This document shows, one piece after another, positions 46,266-55,702 of a stretch of DNA of 64,000 nucleotides. Numbering within the stretch: position 1 is the stretch's first letter; every line of letters begins with the position of its first letter. The DNA lies in NCBI GenBank assembly GCA_002700305.1, contig PACZ01000024.1, positions 1-64,000 of the forward strand, in the 5' to 3' direction. The notes below the pieces were generated by a model. The model did no database searches and was not told the origin of the DNA. It saw nothing but the letters and a program-made list of their open reading frames with translations. A program made the position numbers and the translations under genes. The DNA is from Hyphomonas sp. (lineage in GTDB: Bacteria; Pseudomonadota; Alphaproteobacteria; Caulobacterales; Hyphomonadaceae).

Positions 46266-46652
46266 GCCCAGGCCGATGTTCTTGGCGTGTTTCGAGCGGA
46301 GTTTTGCATAGTTCGGAGCAACCATCGGGTAGTCGGCTGGCAGGTTCCAGCGCTCCCGGTACTCTTCCGGCGTCATGGAATATCGCGACCGCAGATAACG
46401 GCGGAGCATTTTCAATTTCCGTCCGTCTTCCAGGCAGATCAGGAAATCCGGTGTAATGGATTGCGACACGGGCACCGCGGGCGCCAGGGTCTCGTCACTC
46501 TCAGATTCGCCTTCGGAAAGGGTGGAAATGGCATCGTGTACCGACCGGATCAGCTCAGGGAGATCCGACGCCGGAACTGTATTGTTTGAAACGAAGGACG
46601 AGACGATGCCTGTCGTCATGCCCAGCACGTCCACCTGTTTCGGTTCACCCAT
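46251..46652 (-). CDS. MucR/Ros-family transcriptional regulator lacking zinc histidines
   Basis: A 133-residue MucR-family protein. The C-terminal DNA-binding region has SMTPEEYRERWNLPADYPMV, the hallmark of the family. In Ros/MucR proteins a Cys-x2-Cys/Asp and two His bind zinc; here the first positions are CLED (Cys73, Asp76) but the His positions read Tyr86 and Arg90, so a zinc finger is unlikely. Zinc-free members of this family exist. The C-terminus is Lys-rich, encoded inside the hemA terminator. It may be a global regulator or a nucleoid-associated protein. Confidence 0.85.
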   Translation of the reverse strand: MGEPKQVDVLGMTTGIVSSFVSNNTVPASDLPELIRSVHDAISTLSEGESESDETLAPAVPVSQSITPDFLICLEDGRKLKMLRRYLRSRYSMTPEEYRERWNLPADYPMVAPNYAKLRSKHAKNIGLGKKKK

Positions 46653-46864
46653 CTTGCCACCACCGTTATTCTTATAATCTTACGGTAATTGAAGTCATAT
46701 TCTCATGAAGCGGAAAATAACACCAGAAGTTCGTAAGTATTAGGGGGCGATTACCGGCATTCAGTCAGACAAGATTGAGGAAACCTGCAGTCTGATATGC
46801 GGGATTGTCCAGTTGCGAGCCTGCGTCTCTGAGCGTAAACAGCGCACGAAAGCAGGAGATTCCC

Positions 46865-48172
46865 ATGGCAGACACCGCCCAGACGCAACGGTTCGATACC
46901 AGCGGTTTCTTTTCCACCGGCCTTGAGGCCAGCGATCCCGAAGTATTCGCGGCGATCGGTAAGGAACAGGGACGCCAGCAGCACGAGATCGAGCTGATCG
47001 CATCCGAGAATATCGTCTCCAGGGCAGTGCTTGAGGCGCAGGGATCCGTTCTCACCAACAAATACGCTGAAGGCTATCCGGGCCGCCGCTATTATGGCGG
47101 TTGCGAGTTTGTCGATATCGCCGAGAACCTCGCCATCGACCGCGCAAAGCAGCTGTTCAACTGCCAGTTCGCGAACGTCCAGCCCAACTCCGGTAGCCAG
47201 GCGAACCAGGGCGTCTTCCAGGCTGTTCTCAAGCCGGGCGACACGATCCTTGGTATGAGCCTCGATGCCGGCGGCCACCTGACACATGGTGCCCCGCCGA
47301 ACCAGTCCGGCAAATGGTTCAATGCCGTGCAATACGGTGTGCGCCGTGAAGACGACCGGATCGATTTCGAACAGGTTGAACGTCTGGCCAAGGCGCACCG
47401 TCCGCAGATGATCATCGCTGGGGGCTCGGCCTATCCGCGTGAGATCGACTTTGCCCGTTTCCGGGCGATTGCGGATGAAGTCGGTGCGGTGTTCATGGTC
47501 GACATGGCGCACTTTGCCGGGCTCGTCGCAGGCGGTGCGCATCCCAATCCGCTCGACTATGCAGATGTCGCAACGACGACGACCCACAAGACACTTCGCG
47601 GCCCGCGCGGCGGCATGATCCTGACCAATGACGAGAAGCTCGCCAAGAAAATCAACTCGGCGATCTTCCCGGGTATCCAGGGTGGCCCGCTGATGCATGT
47701 CATTGCGGCGAAGGCGGTGGCATTCGGCGAAGCGCTGCGTCCGTCTTTCAAGCAGTATGCGGCTCAGGTGGTGGTGAATGCCCGCGCCATGGCGGCAGCC
47801 GCGAAAGCCAGCGGACTGGATGTGGTTTCCGGCGGTACGGATACGCACCTGGCCCTGATCGACCTGCGCCCGAAAAAGGTGACCGGCAAGGATGCCGAAG
47901 CCGCCCTCGGCAGGGCGTATATCACCTGCAACAAGAACGGTGTGCCGTTCGATCCGGAAAAGCCGACCATCACCAGCGGTATCCGCGTTGGATCGCCGGC
48001 CGGTACGACCCGCGGATTTGGCGAACAGGAGTTCACCCAGATCGGTTCCTGGATTGGCGAGATCGTCGATGCGGTGGCGAGCGGCGAAAGCACGTCTACG
48101 GAAGACCGTATTCGCGCAGAAGTGAAAGCGCTGACGGCGCAGTTCCCCATTTATGGTGGCCTTGGAGGCTGA
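46865..48172 (+). CDS. glyA: Serine hydroxymethyltransferase
   Basis: PLP enzyme interconverting serine and glycine and charging tetrahydrofolate with one-carbon units. 435 residues from ATG 46865, which has AGGAG upstream; the frame opens at 46805. [36 protein letters not shown] and the PLP Lys in [15 protein letters not shown] near residue 240 are canonical. nrdR starts six bases after the stop, so glyA heads the nrdR-rib-nusB run. Confidence 0.97.
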   Translation: MADTAQTQRFDTSGFFSTGLEASDPEVFAAIGKEQGRQQHEIELIASENIVSRAVLEAQGSVLTNKYAEGYPGRRYYGGCEFVDIAENLAIDRAKQLFNCQFANVQPNSGSQANQGVFQAVLKPGDTILGMSLDAGGHLTHGAPPNQSGKWFNAVQYGVRREDDRIDFEQVERLAKAHRPQMIIAGGSAYPREIDFARFRAIADEVGAVFMVDMAHFAGLVAGGAHPNPLDYADVATTTTHKTLRGPRGGMILTNDEKLAKKINSAIFPGIQGGPLMHVIAAKAVAFGEALRPSFKQYAAQVVVNARAMAAAAKASGLDVVSGGTDTHLALIDLRPKKVTGKDAEAALGRAYITCNKNGVPFDPEKPTITSGIRVGSPAGTTRGFGEQEFTQIGSWIGEIVDAVASGESTSTEDRIRAEVKALTAQFPIYGGLGG

Positions 48173-48178
48173 TCCGTT

Positions 48179-48655
48179 TTGCGTTGTCCATTTTGCGGCT
48201 CTGAAAACACATCGGTGAAGGACAGCCGTTCGGCTGAAGACGATACGGCCGTCCGCCGACGCAGGGTCTGTGAAAGCTGTGGCGCGCGTTTCACGACATT
48301 CGAACGGGTTCAGCTGCGCGAAGTGACAGTCGTCAAGCGCGATGGAAAACGCGTGCCGTTTGACCGTGAACGTCTTGCCAGGTCGATCACGATCGCCCTG
48401 CGGAAACGCCCGGTCGACCGGGAGCAGATTGACCAGATGGTCTCAGGGATCCTGAGAAAGCTGGAAAGTGCCGGTGAACCTGAAGTCGCATCGAACGATG
48501 TTGGGGAACTGGCGATGGAAGCGCTGCGCATGGTCGACCCGGTCGGCTATGTCCGTTTCGCCAGCGTGTACAAGGATTTCCGTGATCCGAGCGATTTTGC
48601 GCAGTTTATAGAAAAGGCTGCGCTTGAGGACGAAGAGGACCTCGGCGAGATATGA
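48179..48655 (+). CDS. nrdR: Transcriptional repressor NrdR
   Basis: Zinc-ribbon and ATP-cone repressor of ribonucleotide reductase genes. The start is TTG 48179, giving [17 protein letters not shown]; the zinc Cys pairs are CPFC and CESC within residues 3-34. The ATP-cone (about 49-139) has [20 protein letters not shown]. At 158 residues it is normal length. It overlaps the next gene by four bases (ATGA). Confidence 0.96.
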   Translation: MRCPFCGSENTSVKDSRSAEDDTAVRRRRVCESCGARFTTFERVQLREVTVVKRDGKRVPFDRERLARSITIALRKRPVDREQIDQMVSGILRKLESAGEPEVASNDVGELAMEALRMVDPVGYVRFASVYKDFRDPSDFAQFIEKAALEDEEDLGEI

Positions 48656-49299
48656 GCGGCGTGCGCGTCACGCTGAAGCTCGCCACCTCGCTGGACGCGC
48701 GTATCGCTCTTGCCGACGGGACGAGCCAGTGGATCACGTCGAGCGAATCCCGCGCCCGTGGGCATGAGCTGCGCGCCAATCATGACGCCATTCTCGTCGG
48801 AATCGGGACCGTCCTGGCCGATGATCCTCTGCTTACGGCGCGGACTGTTCCCATGCCGAAGAAACAGCCGGTGCGCATCGTGGCCGATTCGAATGGCCGG
48901 ACACCGCTCAGCTCCCGTCTGGTTCAATCTGTTTCGAGTGGCCGGGTGGTCGTGGCGACCAATGGGCAGCCGCAGGACTTTCTGTCCCGGAGCGGTGTAG
49001 AAGTCTGGCGCTGCGGCAATGGTGTACGCATGGATGTGCAGGATTTGCTTCGGCGGGCAGCTGCCGAGGGGCTTTCCTCGCTGTTGATCGAAGGCGGCGG
49101 AACGCTGGCGGCGAGCTTCATCCGCGAGGGACTTGTTGACGAGATTGCCTGGTTCGTGGCGCCGATCCTGATCGGCGGGGATGGTCTGCCAGCATTGGGC
49201 GGGTTGGGGCTTCAGGCCTTGTCAGATGCGACACGGTGGAAGCCTGTCGCGACGGAACGCATTGGGGATGACGTTCTGAACACTTATGTTCGTTTTTAG
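48652..49299 (+). CDS. ribD: RibD-type 5-amino-6-(5-phosphoribosylamino)uracil reductase, deaminase domain absent
   Basis: Reductase half of RibD only, 215 residues. [55 protein letters not shown] and [13 protein letters not shown] are the reductase signatures. A normal bacterial RibD has about 150 residues of cytidine-deaminase-like domain in front, with HAE and PCxxxGxxPPC motifs; here the start codon overlaps the nrdR stop and there is no room for it. Either the deaminase is encoded elsewhere or this is a standalone reductase paralogue. It is in the riboflavin cluster. Confidence 0.9.
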   Translation: MSGVRVTLKLATSLDARIALADGTSQWITSSESRARGHELRANHDAILVGIGTVLADDPLLTARTVPMPKKQPVRIVADSNGRTPLSSRLVQSVSSGRVVVATNGQPQDFLSRSGVEVWRCGNGVRMDVQDLLRRAAAEGLSSLLIEGGGTLAASFIREGLVDEIAWFVAPILIGGDGLPALGGLGLQALSDATRWKPVATERIGDDVLNTYVRF

Positions 49300-49323
49300 C
49301 AAAAGTCGCCCGAAGGTCTTCCC

Positions 49324-49944
49324 ATGTTCACAGGTCTCGTCACCGATGTCGGCACAGTCCGGAAGGCAGAGCACAGGAACGGCCTGACCAGGTTCGAAGT
49401 CGAAAGCGGTTATCCGCTGGACGACATCGCCATGGGCGCTTCGATCATGCATTCCGGCGTTTGCCTCACCGTGGTCGACATGGGGCAGGGCGAACGGGGC
49501 GCCTGGTTCGCCGTGGAAGCCGTCCCGGAGACGCTCGCAAAGACCGTTCTGGGCGACTGGAACGAGGGCGCGAAAGTGAATCTGGAGCAGAGCCTGAAGC
49601 TCGGCGACGAGCTTGGCGGGCATTTCGTGTTCGGTCATGTCGACGGGGTCGGCGAAATCGTCTCCATTGAGGATGAGGGTCAGAGCCGCCGGATCACGAT
49701 CCGGCCACCGGCCGACCTCGCCCGGTATTTTGCCACGAAGGGCTCTGCAGCGGTGAATGGCGTTTCGCTCACCGTGGCCGAAGCCTTGCCGAATGGCGAC
49801 TTTCAGGTCGCCGTTATTCCGCACACCTGGGAGGTGACCACGCTGGCCGAACTACAGCCGGGCAGCCGTGTGAACCTTGAGATAGATATGCTGGCACGGT
49901 ACGTCGCCCGCATGATCGGTGCCGATGCACCGGAAGGGCAGTGA
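49324..49944 (+). CDS. ribE: Riboflavin synthase alpha subunit
   Basis: Dismutates two 6,7-dimethyl-8-ribityllumazines into riboflavin. 206 residues in two lumazine-binding repeats. The N-terminus MFTGLVTDVGTVRKAEHRN is diagnostic; SIMHSGVCLTVVDMG and GSAAVNGVSLTVAEALPNG are the equivalent segments of the two barrels. Four bases separate it from ribBX. Confidence 0.96.
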   Translation: MFTGLVTDVGTVRKAEHRNGLTRFEVESGYPLDDIAMGASIMHSGVCLTVVDMGQGERGAWFAVEAVPETLAKTVLGDWNEGAKVNLEQSLKLGDELGGHFVFGHVDGVGEIVSIEDEGQSRRITIRPPADLARYFATKGSAAVNGVSLTVAEALPNGDFQVAVIPHTWEVTTLAELQPGSRVNLEIDMLARYVARMIGADAPEGQ

Positions 49945-49948
49945 AACT

Positions 49949-51076
49949 ATGTCAGACGACTTCAAACACGCGATCTCATCGATCGACGAGATCATCGAAG
50001 ACGCCCGTAACGGGCGCATGTTCATTCTGGTGGACGCAGAAGACCGGGAGAATGAGGGGGACCTGATCATTCCGGCAACGTTCGCGACGCCGGAACAGGT
50101 CAATTTCATGGCTCGTCATGGCCGCGGACTGATCTGTCTTGCCATGACGCAGGAGCGTGCCCACACGCTGAACCTCGACATGATGACCCGGAACAACCGG
50201 GAAAGCATGGGCACCGCCTTTACGGTTTCGATCGAAGCGAAAGAGGGAGTTACCACCGGCATCTCTGCGCATGACCGGGCCAAGACCATCGCTGTGGCCA
50301 TCGATCCGACCATGGATCACCATGACATCGTTTCGCCAGGACACGTGTTCCCGCTGGTTGCCAGGGATGGCGGCACGCTGGTGCGCGCCGGGCATACCGA
50401 AGCCGCCGTCGACATATCCCGTATGGCAGGGCTCTACCCGGCCGGTGTGATCTGCGAGATCATGAACGAAGACGGCTCCATGGCCCGCCTGCCGGACCTT
50501 GTCTCCTTCGCGCAGCTTCACAATCTGAAGATCGGCACGATTGCCGATCTGATCGCCTGGCGCCGCCAGAATGACCGCTTCCTTGAGCGCCGAGTCGAAG
50601 CGCCGCTGGAGTCGGCCTATGGCGAAGGGTTCAAGACTGTCTGTTTCCGCAACGTGCTCGACAATTCTGAACATATCGCCATCGTGCACGGCACGATCAC
50701 GCCGGACTCGACCACACTGGTCCGCGTCCACCGGACAGATGTGCTGGCAGATATTCTCGGAGAACGCGGGCCGCGGCAGGGACTGGTTGAGCGTGCAATG
50801 CGTATCATCGCCGAGGCGGACGAGCCTGGTGTCGTCGTTTTCGTGAACACGATGCAGCCGGATTCCATTGCCGAACGCCTGGGGCTTAAAACGTCCACGC
50901 CGAAGGACCCGACATCGCCGCTGCGTGAATATGGCATCGGCGCGCAGATCCTGCGCGAACTGGGCGTCCGCAAGATGATTTACCTGTCCGATACGCAGCC
51001 CACCCGCGTTGCGGGGCTTGACGGATACGGCATGACAATAGAGGGGTGGCGCCGCCTCAACGAGGAGACAAACTGA
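49949..51076 (+). CDS. ribB: 3,4-dihydroxy-2-butanone 4-phosphate synthase with degenerate GTP cyclohydrolase II domain (RibBX)
   Basis: 375 residues from ATG 49949. The RibB half (1-205) is intact: [15 protein letters not shown] near 29, GLICLAMTQ, and [17 protein letters not shown] near 146. The RibA-like half (about 210-375) keeps the fold ([35 protein letters not shown]) but the three zinc Cys expected after the VRVHSE stretch are missing (residue 264 is Asp). GTP cyclohydrolase II activity is therefore unlikely, as in other alphaproteobacterial RibBX proteins. It shares one base with ribH. Confidence 0.93.
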   Translation: MSDDFKHAISSIDEIIEDARNGRMFILVDAEDRENEGDLIIPATFATPEQVNFMARHGRGLICLAMTQERAHTLNLDMMTRNNRESMGTAFTVSIEAKEGVTTGISAHDRAKTIAVAIDPTMDHHDIVSPGHVFPLVARDGGTLVRAGHTEAAVDISRMAGLYPAGVICEIMNEDGSMARLPDLVSFAQLHNLKIGTIADLIAWRRQNDRFLERRVEAPLESAYGEGFKTVCFRNVLDNSEHIAIVHGTITPDSTTLVRVHRTDVLADILGERGPRQGLVERAMRIIAEADEPGVVVFVNTMQPDSIAERLGLKTSTPKDPTSPLREYGIGAQILRELGVRKMIYLSDTQPTRVAGLDGYGMTIEGWRRLNEETN

Positions 51077-51504
51077 TGGCTGACCGGGTTCTGGTAGCGG
51101 TTTCGCACTACTATAAACATATTTCCGAAGAAATGCTGGCCGGCGCCATGGAAGTGCTGGAAGCCGCTGACGCGAAAGTCACTGTCATGGAAGTGCCCGG
51201 CGCTTTCGAAATTCCGGGCCTCATCGCCATGGCCGCTGACTCTGGCCGGTTTGACGGTGCTGTTGCGCTGGGATGCGTGATCCGCGGTGAGACGACCCAC
51301 TACGACTATGTCTGCGGCGAGAGTGCGCGCGGCCTGATGGACCTGATCGTCAATCGCCGGCAGGCGATTGGCTATGGTATCCTGACTGTGGAAAACGAAG
51401 AGCAGGCGCTGGCGCGTGCCGACCGCAAGCGTGGTAACAAGGGCGCCGATGCCGCCAATGCCTGCCTCGCCATGATCAAATTCCGCAAGGAACTCATTCG
51501 TTGA
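51076..51504 (+). CDS. ribH: 6,7-dimethyl-8-ribityllumazine synthase
   Basis: Condenses the ribityl-aminouracil with dihydroxybutanone phosphate to make lumazine. 142 residues from ATG 51076. VPGAFEIPGLIAMAADSG near residue 39 and ALGCVIRGETTHYDYVCGES near 65 contain the substrate and catalytic residues (His near 77). It overlaps nusB by four bases. Confidence 0.96.
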   Translation: MADRVLVAVSHYYKHISEEMLAGAMEVLEAADAKVTVMEVPGAFEIPGLIAMAADSGRFDGAVALGCVIRGETTHYDYVCGESARGLMDLIVNRRQAIGYGILTVENEEQALARADRKRGNKGADAANACLAMIKFRKELIR

Positions 51505-51968
51505 GCGACCAGAAGTTCCCGTTTGAAGTCACACGTGCACGCCGGGCGGGTGCGCGTCTGGCTGCTGTGCAGGCGCTCTATTCCATGGAGCAGACCGGCA
51601 AGTCGGCCCGCGAGACCATCCGCGCGTTCATGGAAGACAAGCTTGGGATCGGTCCGAATGAGGAGCCGGTCGAAGAAGCGGATCCGGATCTTTTCAAGGC
51701 CATCGTCAATGGCGTCGTCGACAATCAGGCGGCCATCGACAAGGCCATTCTCAAACGTCTTGCCTCAGGCTGGAAGCTGACCCGCCTCGATGCCACAATG
51801 CGCGCGTTGCTGCGAGCAGGGGCGGCCGAGTTCATCGTTCACCAGCATCTGTCCCATGCCGTGATCATGGACGAGTATGTTTCGCTCGCGCATGACTTCT
51901 TCGAAGAGTCTGAAGCGAAGTTTGCGAATGCGGTTCTGGACAATGTCGGGAACGACCTGCGCGCCTAA
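51501..51968 (+). CDS. nusB: Transcription antitermination factor NusB
   Basis: RNA-binding antitermination factor for rRNA operons. 155 residues, started by TTG 51501 within the ribH stop (TTGA). ARRAGARLAAVQALYSMEQ is the family N-terminus, and RLDATMRALLRAGAAEFI and VIMDEYVSLAHDFFEESEAK with the C-terminal FANAVLDNVGND are typical. Coupling to ribH is the common alphaproteobacterial arrangement. The stop overlaps the convergent epoxide hydrolase stop (CTAA). Confidence 0.95.
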   Translation: MSDQKFPFEVTRARRAGARLAAVQALYSMEQTGKSARETIRAFMEDKLGIGPNEEPVEEADPDLFKAIVNGVVDNQAAIDKAILKRLASGWKLTRLDATMRALLRAGAAEFIVHQHLSHAVIMDEYVSLAHDFFEESEAKFANAVLDNVGNDLRA

Positions 51969-53134
51969 TCCAGCGCGCTGGCCCAGGCCCTGATTTCATC
52001 AACGAACAGTGTAGGCTTTTCCATCGCGGCGAAATGGCCGCCTTTTGGCATGTCCCGCCAATGCACGAGATTGTAGGCCCGCTCCACCCAGCTTTTCGGC
52101 GGAGCCTTATAAACTTTCTCACCGGGAAAATTTGCAAAGCCCGTCGGCGTTTCGCAGCGCTCGCCTTCCGGCAGCTGACCGCCACCTTCCTGGAAGAAGG
52201 CATTGTAAAACCAGACACTGGTCGCAATGGCATCGTTGACCAGGTACAGCATGACATTCGTCAACAGCTGATCCCGTGTGTAGACGGAGTACAGGTCTCC
52301 ATCCCGCAGGTCTGACCAGCCATGAAACTTTTCCAGAATCCAGGCAGCCGTACCTACCGGGGAGTCCATCAGGGCCATGGCAAGCGTCTGGGGTTTGGTC
52401 GACTGTTCCATGAAATAGGCGCCTTCCGCCTGCATGGCGCCCTGCATATGAGTCAGCCACTCACCTTCTTCCTCCGTGGCCGGAGTAGGTGGTGTTGGCC
52501 GCAGTCCAATCATGTTGAGGTGGATGGCCTTGCAGCCGCCTTTCTTGTCGTGCACGCCATGGTTCTTGCCAAGCCAGGATGTAACAAGGCTGCCCCAGTC
52601 TCCGCCCTGAGCAAGGTATGTCTTGTAGCCCAGCACATCCCGCATCAACTCATCCCAAAGGGCTGCGGTCGCACGCTGGCCCAAAGGGGAGGCCGGCTTT
52701 TCTGAAAACGCATATCCCGGCAGACTGGGAATCACGAGGTCGAAGGCATCCGAGGGATCGCCGCCATGGCGAGACGGGAAAGCCAGCGGCTCGATTGTGT
52801 CCCAGAACTCAAAAAAAGAGCCGGGCCATCCGTGCGTCACCAGGAGTGGCCGCTTGCTTTCAGCTTCCCCCACCACATGCACGAAATGGATTTCCATCCC
52901 GCCGACATCGGCCTTGAAATGCGGGTATTCATTCAGCACGTCTTCCTGCGCGCGCCAGTCGTAATCGTTCAGCCAGTATTTGCAGAGGTCCTGCAGTACG
53001 GGCGTCGACATGCCATAGGCAAACCCTTGCTCATTTTCCGGTGCCGGGAACCATCTGTAAGCGGCAACGCGCTCGCGGATCAGGGCAAGCTTGGCGTCGG
53101 AAATCGAAACGTTGAAAGGGCGTACCTGGCTCAT
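51965..53134 (-). CDS. Epoxide hydrolase (EHN-domain alpha/beta hydrolase)
   Basis: A 389-residue microsomal-type epoxide hydrolase. The EHN domain covers about 3-110 (PFNVSISDAKLALIRERVA). The oxyanion segment is THGWPGSFFEFWD near 120, the nucleophile Asp is in AQGGDWGSLVTSWLG near 178, and the C-terminal KGGHFAAMEKPTLFVDE holds the His. Strong AGGAGG precedes the ATG. Host metabolism of epoxides is likely but the substrate is unknown. Confidence 0.9.
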   Translation of the reverse strand: MSQVRPFNVSISDAKLALIRERVAAYRWFPAPENEQGFAYGMSTPVLQDLCKYWLNDYDWRAQEDVLNEYPHFKADVGGMEIHFVHVVGEAESKRPLLVTHGWPGSFFEFWDTIEPLAFPSRHGGDPSDAFDLVIPSLPGYAFSEKPASPLGQRATAALWDELMRDVLGYKTYLAQGGDWGSLVTSWLGKNHGVHDKKGGCKAIHLNMIGLRPTPPTPATEEEGEWLTHMQGAMQAEGAYFMEQSTKPQTLAMALMDSPVGTAAWILEKFHGWSDLRDGDLYSVYTRDQLLTNVMLYLVNDAIATSVWFYNAFFQEGGGQLPEGERCETPTGFANFPGEKVYKAPPKSWVERAYNLVHWRDMPKGGHFAAMEKPTLFVDEIRAWASALD

Positions 53135-53197
53135 GAAGGTCCTCCTGCGGGGCGGACCCTAACGTGAAGGCCTCGCCCGAGCGAGGCTGACCCAGCG

Positions 53198-53539
53198 TCA
53201 GATGGAGAAACTGGTGCCGCAGCCGCAGGCAGCGGTCGCGTTCGGATTGTTGATCTTGAACGCCGCGCCGATCAGTTCGGTCGAAAAGTCGATTTCCGCG
53301 CCACTCAGGAACTCTAGGCTCATCTCGTCGATCAGGACCCTTGCGCCGTCCCGTTCGACAAGCAGATCATCGGAATTCATCTCAGAGGCGAAATCGAACT
53401 TGTACGAAAACCCGGAACAGCCGCCGCCTTCGACGGAAACGCGCAAATAGTCGGCGCCGTCCTGTTTCGCCAGAATCGCATTAATGCGCTTGGCAGCTGA
53501 AGCGGTAAGGGTCACATCAGGGGCAGTTGTCGTGCTCAT
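53198..53539 (-). CDS. erpA: A-type iron-sulfur cluster carrier (ErpA/IscA family)
   Basis: A 113-residue Fe-S carrier protein. The three conserved Cys are Cys41 (VEGGGCSGFSYKF) and Cys105/Cys107 (AACGCGTSFSI). DEMSLEFLSGAEIDFSTEL is the family middle region. ErpA and IscA are hard to tell apart by eye; position next to dgt favours ErpA. It is divergent from dgt with 27 bases between start codons, so both promoters overlap or lie inside the genes. Confidence 0.88.
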   Translation of the reverse strand: MSTTTAPDVTLTASAAKRINAILAKQDGADYLRVSVEGGGCSGFSYKFDFASEMNSDDLLVERDGARVLIDEMSLEFLSGAEIDFSTELIGAAFKINNPNATAACGCGTSFSI

Positions 53540-53566
53540 AGGCTATAGATAGGGACGTTTGCGCCA

Positions 53567-54739
53567 ATGGAAAAGAGAGCGGTGTTTGCTACACGCCATG
53601 AAGACAGCCGGGGCCGCTATCATGACGAGGCGCCGTCTGCCACGCGCACGCCGTTCCAGCGGGACCGTGACCGTATCATACACTCCACGGCATTCAGGCG
53701 TCTGAAGCAGAAAACGCAGGTGTTCGTGGCCCATGAGGGCGACCATTTCCGCACGCGGCTGACCCATTCCCTGGAGGTGGCGCAGATCGCGCGGAGTATT
53801 TCACGCACACTCGGTCTGGACGAAGACTTGGCTGAAGCCATGGCGCTGGCCCACGATATCGGCCACCCGCCCTTTGGCCACGCTGGCGAGGACCAGCTGG
53901 ACGCCTGTATGGAGCCCTATGAAGGCTTCGATCATAACGCCCAGACCCTTCGCGTCGTGACGCGGCTGGAGAAGCGGTATCCCAATTTCGACGGGCTGAA
54001 CCTCACCTGGGAGATGCTGGAGGGCCTGGTCAAGCACAACGGGCCCTTGATCGATGCCAATACCAGCATCGCAGACCTCCCGGCCGCCTTCCGTGAGTTT
54101 TCCCGGATTGAAGACCTCGAACTGGACCAGTTCGCTGGTCCGGAAGCCCAGGTGGCAGCCCTGTCAGACGATATTGCCTACAACAATCACGATATTGATG
54201 ACGGTATCGCCGCCGGCCTGTTCACGATCCAGGAGCTGATGGAGCTGCCTGTGGTGGGCGATGTCTTCCGGGGCGTGAAAATCGAGTATCCGCACCTTTC
54301 AGACCGGATGGTGACTTATGAGGCGGTTCGACAGCTTATTGGCATCTGGATCAACGACCTGGTCGACGAAACCCGCCGCCGGGTGAAACGGCTCCAGCCG
54401 GCCAGCGCGGCCGAAGTCCGCGCCCTTGGTGAGCCCTTGGTGGCCTTCAGTGATGAACTTGCGGACAAACAGCGCGCGCTTCGGGCTTTCCTGTTTGAGC
54501 GCATGTACAAGCACTACAAGGTCAACCGGATGCGGTCCAAGGCGAAGCGGATTCTGGTCGAATTGTTCGACGGATTCACGGCCGAGCCGCAGACCTTGCC
54601 ATCCCCATGGCGCCAGGACGCGACTCAGGCGGATACTTTCCGGCGCGCGCGGATCGTCTGTGACTACATCGCCGGCATGACGGACGGCTATGCGATAGAG
54701 GAACATCGGCGCCTCTGCGACCTGACCTCTCTGGCCTGA
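53567..54739 (+). CDS. dgt: Deoxyguanosinetriphosphate triphosphohydrolase (HD domain)
   Basis: Metal-dependent dNTP triphosphohydrolase of 390 residues, releasing deoxynucleoside and tripolyphosphate. HD-domain ligands: RLTHSLEVAQIARSI near 62 and the HD pair AHDIGHPPFGHAGE near 95; the later Asp is in ALSDDIAYNNHDIDDG near 200. The start MEKRAVFATRHEDSRGRY is usual for alphaproteobacterial Dgt type 2. It ends 132 bases before the SPOR gene; argS, often between these two in relatives, is absent. Confidence 0.94.
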   Translation: MEKRAVFATRHEDSRGRYHDEAPSATRTPFQRDRDRIIHSTAFRRLKQKTQVFVAHEGDHFRTRLTHSLEVAQIARSISRTLGLDEDLAEAMALAHDIGHPPFGHAGEDQLDACMEPYEGFDHNAQTLRVVTRLEKRYPNFDGLNLTWEMLEGLVKHNGPLIDANTSIADLPAAFREFSRIEDLELDQFAGPEAQVAALSDDIAYNNHDIDDGIAAGLFTIQELMELPVVGDVFRGVKIEYPHLSDRMVTYEAVRQLIGIWINDLVDETRRRVKRLQPASAAEVRALGEPLVAFSDELADKQRALRAFLFERMYKHYKVNRMRSKAKRILVELFDGFTAEPQTLPSPWRQDATQADTFRRARIVCDYIAGMTDGYAIEEHRRLCDLTSLA

Positions 54740-54871
54740 CGGGCAGAGGGCCTGCTGCCGAAGCTGGGGAAATCGCTGCTATCGGGCCGTCGGCGCGGGC
54801 AAGCGTTCAATCTGCGTTAACGAAACATCCCTAAAAATTAACCTCACGAAACAGTGCGGAAGGGACGATTC

Positions 54872-55702
54872 ATGAGTCGCTATCATTACGGCGCCGATGA
54901 AGGTTCACCATTCGAGGATGATTACCGGGGATTCGACATCCGCGACGACGAGACGGCGCGCGGCCCGCTGATTCTTGCGCTCGCGATTGGCGTGTTGCTG
55001 GTTTTCGGCGCCGTGGTTTGGAATACCTACCGGCAAGGCGTCCGCTCGAACGGCGCCGGCTTGCCGAGCGTGATCGCCGATGCGCAGCCCTACAAGCGTA
55101 TTCCTGAGGAGCGCGGCGGCCTGGAAGTACGTGACACAGACAAGCGCTTCTATGACCAGATGGATGCCTCTGAGCGACCAACGGAGGTCGCAGAGCTTAA
55201 CGGGGATGACGGCGGTGACCTGCTGCAGGGCGGTCCGCCCATCGACCTGCGCCCCGAAGCGGACGACGAAGAGGATGGCAGCGACCCTGATAATGGGATG
55301 CCGAATGCGGTTGCAGACGAGGTTGCCGAGCTTGCAGACCTCAGCCGGCCGGACCGTGTGTATGAATCCGCGGCCCTCGACCCGATCCCGGCGCCGCGTG
55401 CGCCTCCGCCCCCGCCGCGTCAGACGGCACCGCAGTTCGCGTTCAGCGAAAGCGGGACCTATCTCGTTCAGGTGGCCGCTTTCCGGTCTCAGGACGCCGC
55501 TGAGGCTGCGTGGCGGAAGTCTTCTTCAGAGCACCCGGACCTCTACCGCGGTGCAGGAAAACGCATCCAGCGCGCTGATCTTGGGGCCAAGGGTGTGTTC
55601 TACCGCTTGCGTGTCGGCGGCTTTGCCCAAAAAACGGAGGCCGATGCTTTCTGCGATGCGCTGAAAGCGGAAGGCGATAACTGTATTGTGGTGACCGGAT
55701 AG
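54872..55702 (+). CDS. SPOR-domain membrane protein
   Basis: A 276-residue inner-membrane protein with one helix (about 36-56, LILALAIGVLLVFGAVVW), an acidic and proline-rich periplasmic linker (APRAPPPPP near 176), and a C-terminal SPOR domain (about 198-276) with TYLVQVAAFRSQDAAEAAW and YRLRVGGFAQKTEADAFC. SPOR domains bind denuded glycan strands at the division septum. ATG 54872 is preferred to the frame start at 54854. Its stop shares one base with the GTG start of nagZ, so septal and recycling functions are co-expressed. Confidence 0.9.
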   Translation: MSRYHYGADEGSPFEDDYRGFDIRDDETARGPLILALAIGVLLVFGAVVWNTYRQGVRSNGAGLPSVIADAQPYKRIPEERGGLEVRDTDKRFYDQMDASERPTEVAELNGDDGGDLLQGGPPIDLRPEADDEEDGSDPDNGMPNAVADEVAELADLSRPDRVYESAALDPIPAPRAPPPPPRQTAPQFAFSESGTYLVQVAAFRSQDAAEAAWRKSSSEHPDLYRGAGKRIQRADLGAKGVFYRLRVGGFAQKTEADAFCDALKAEGDNCIVVTG

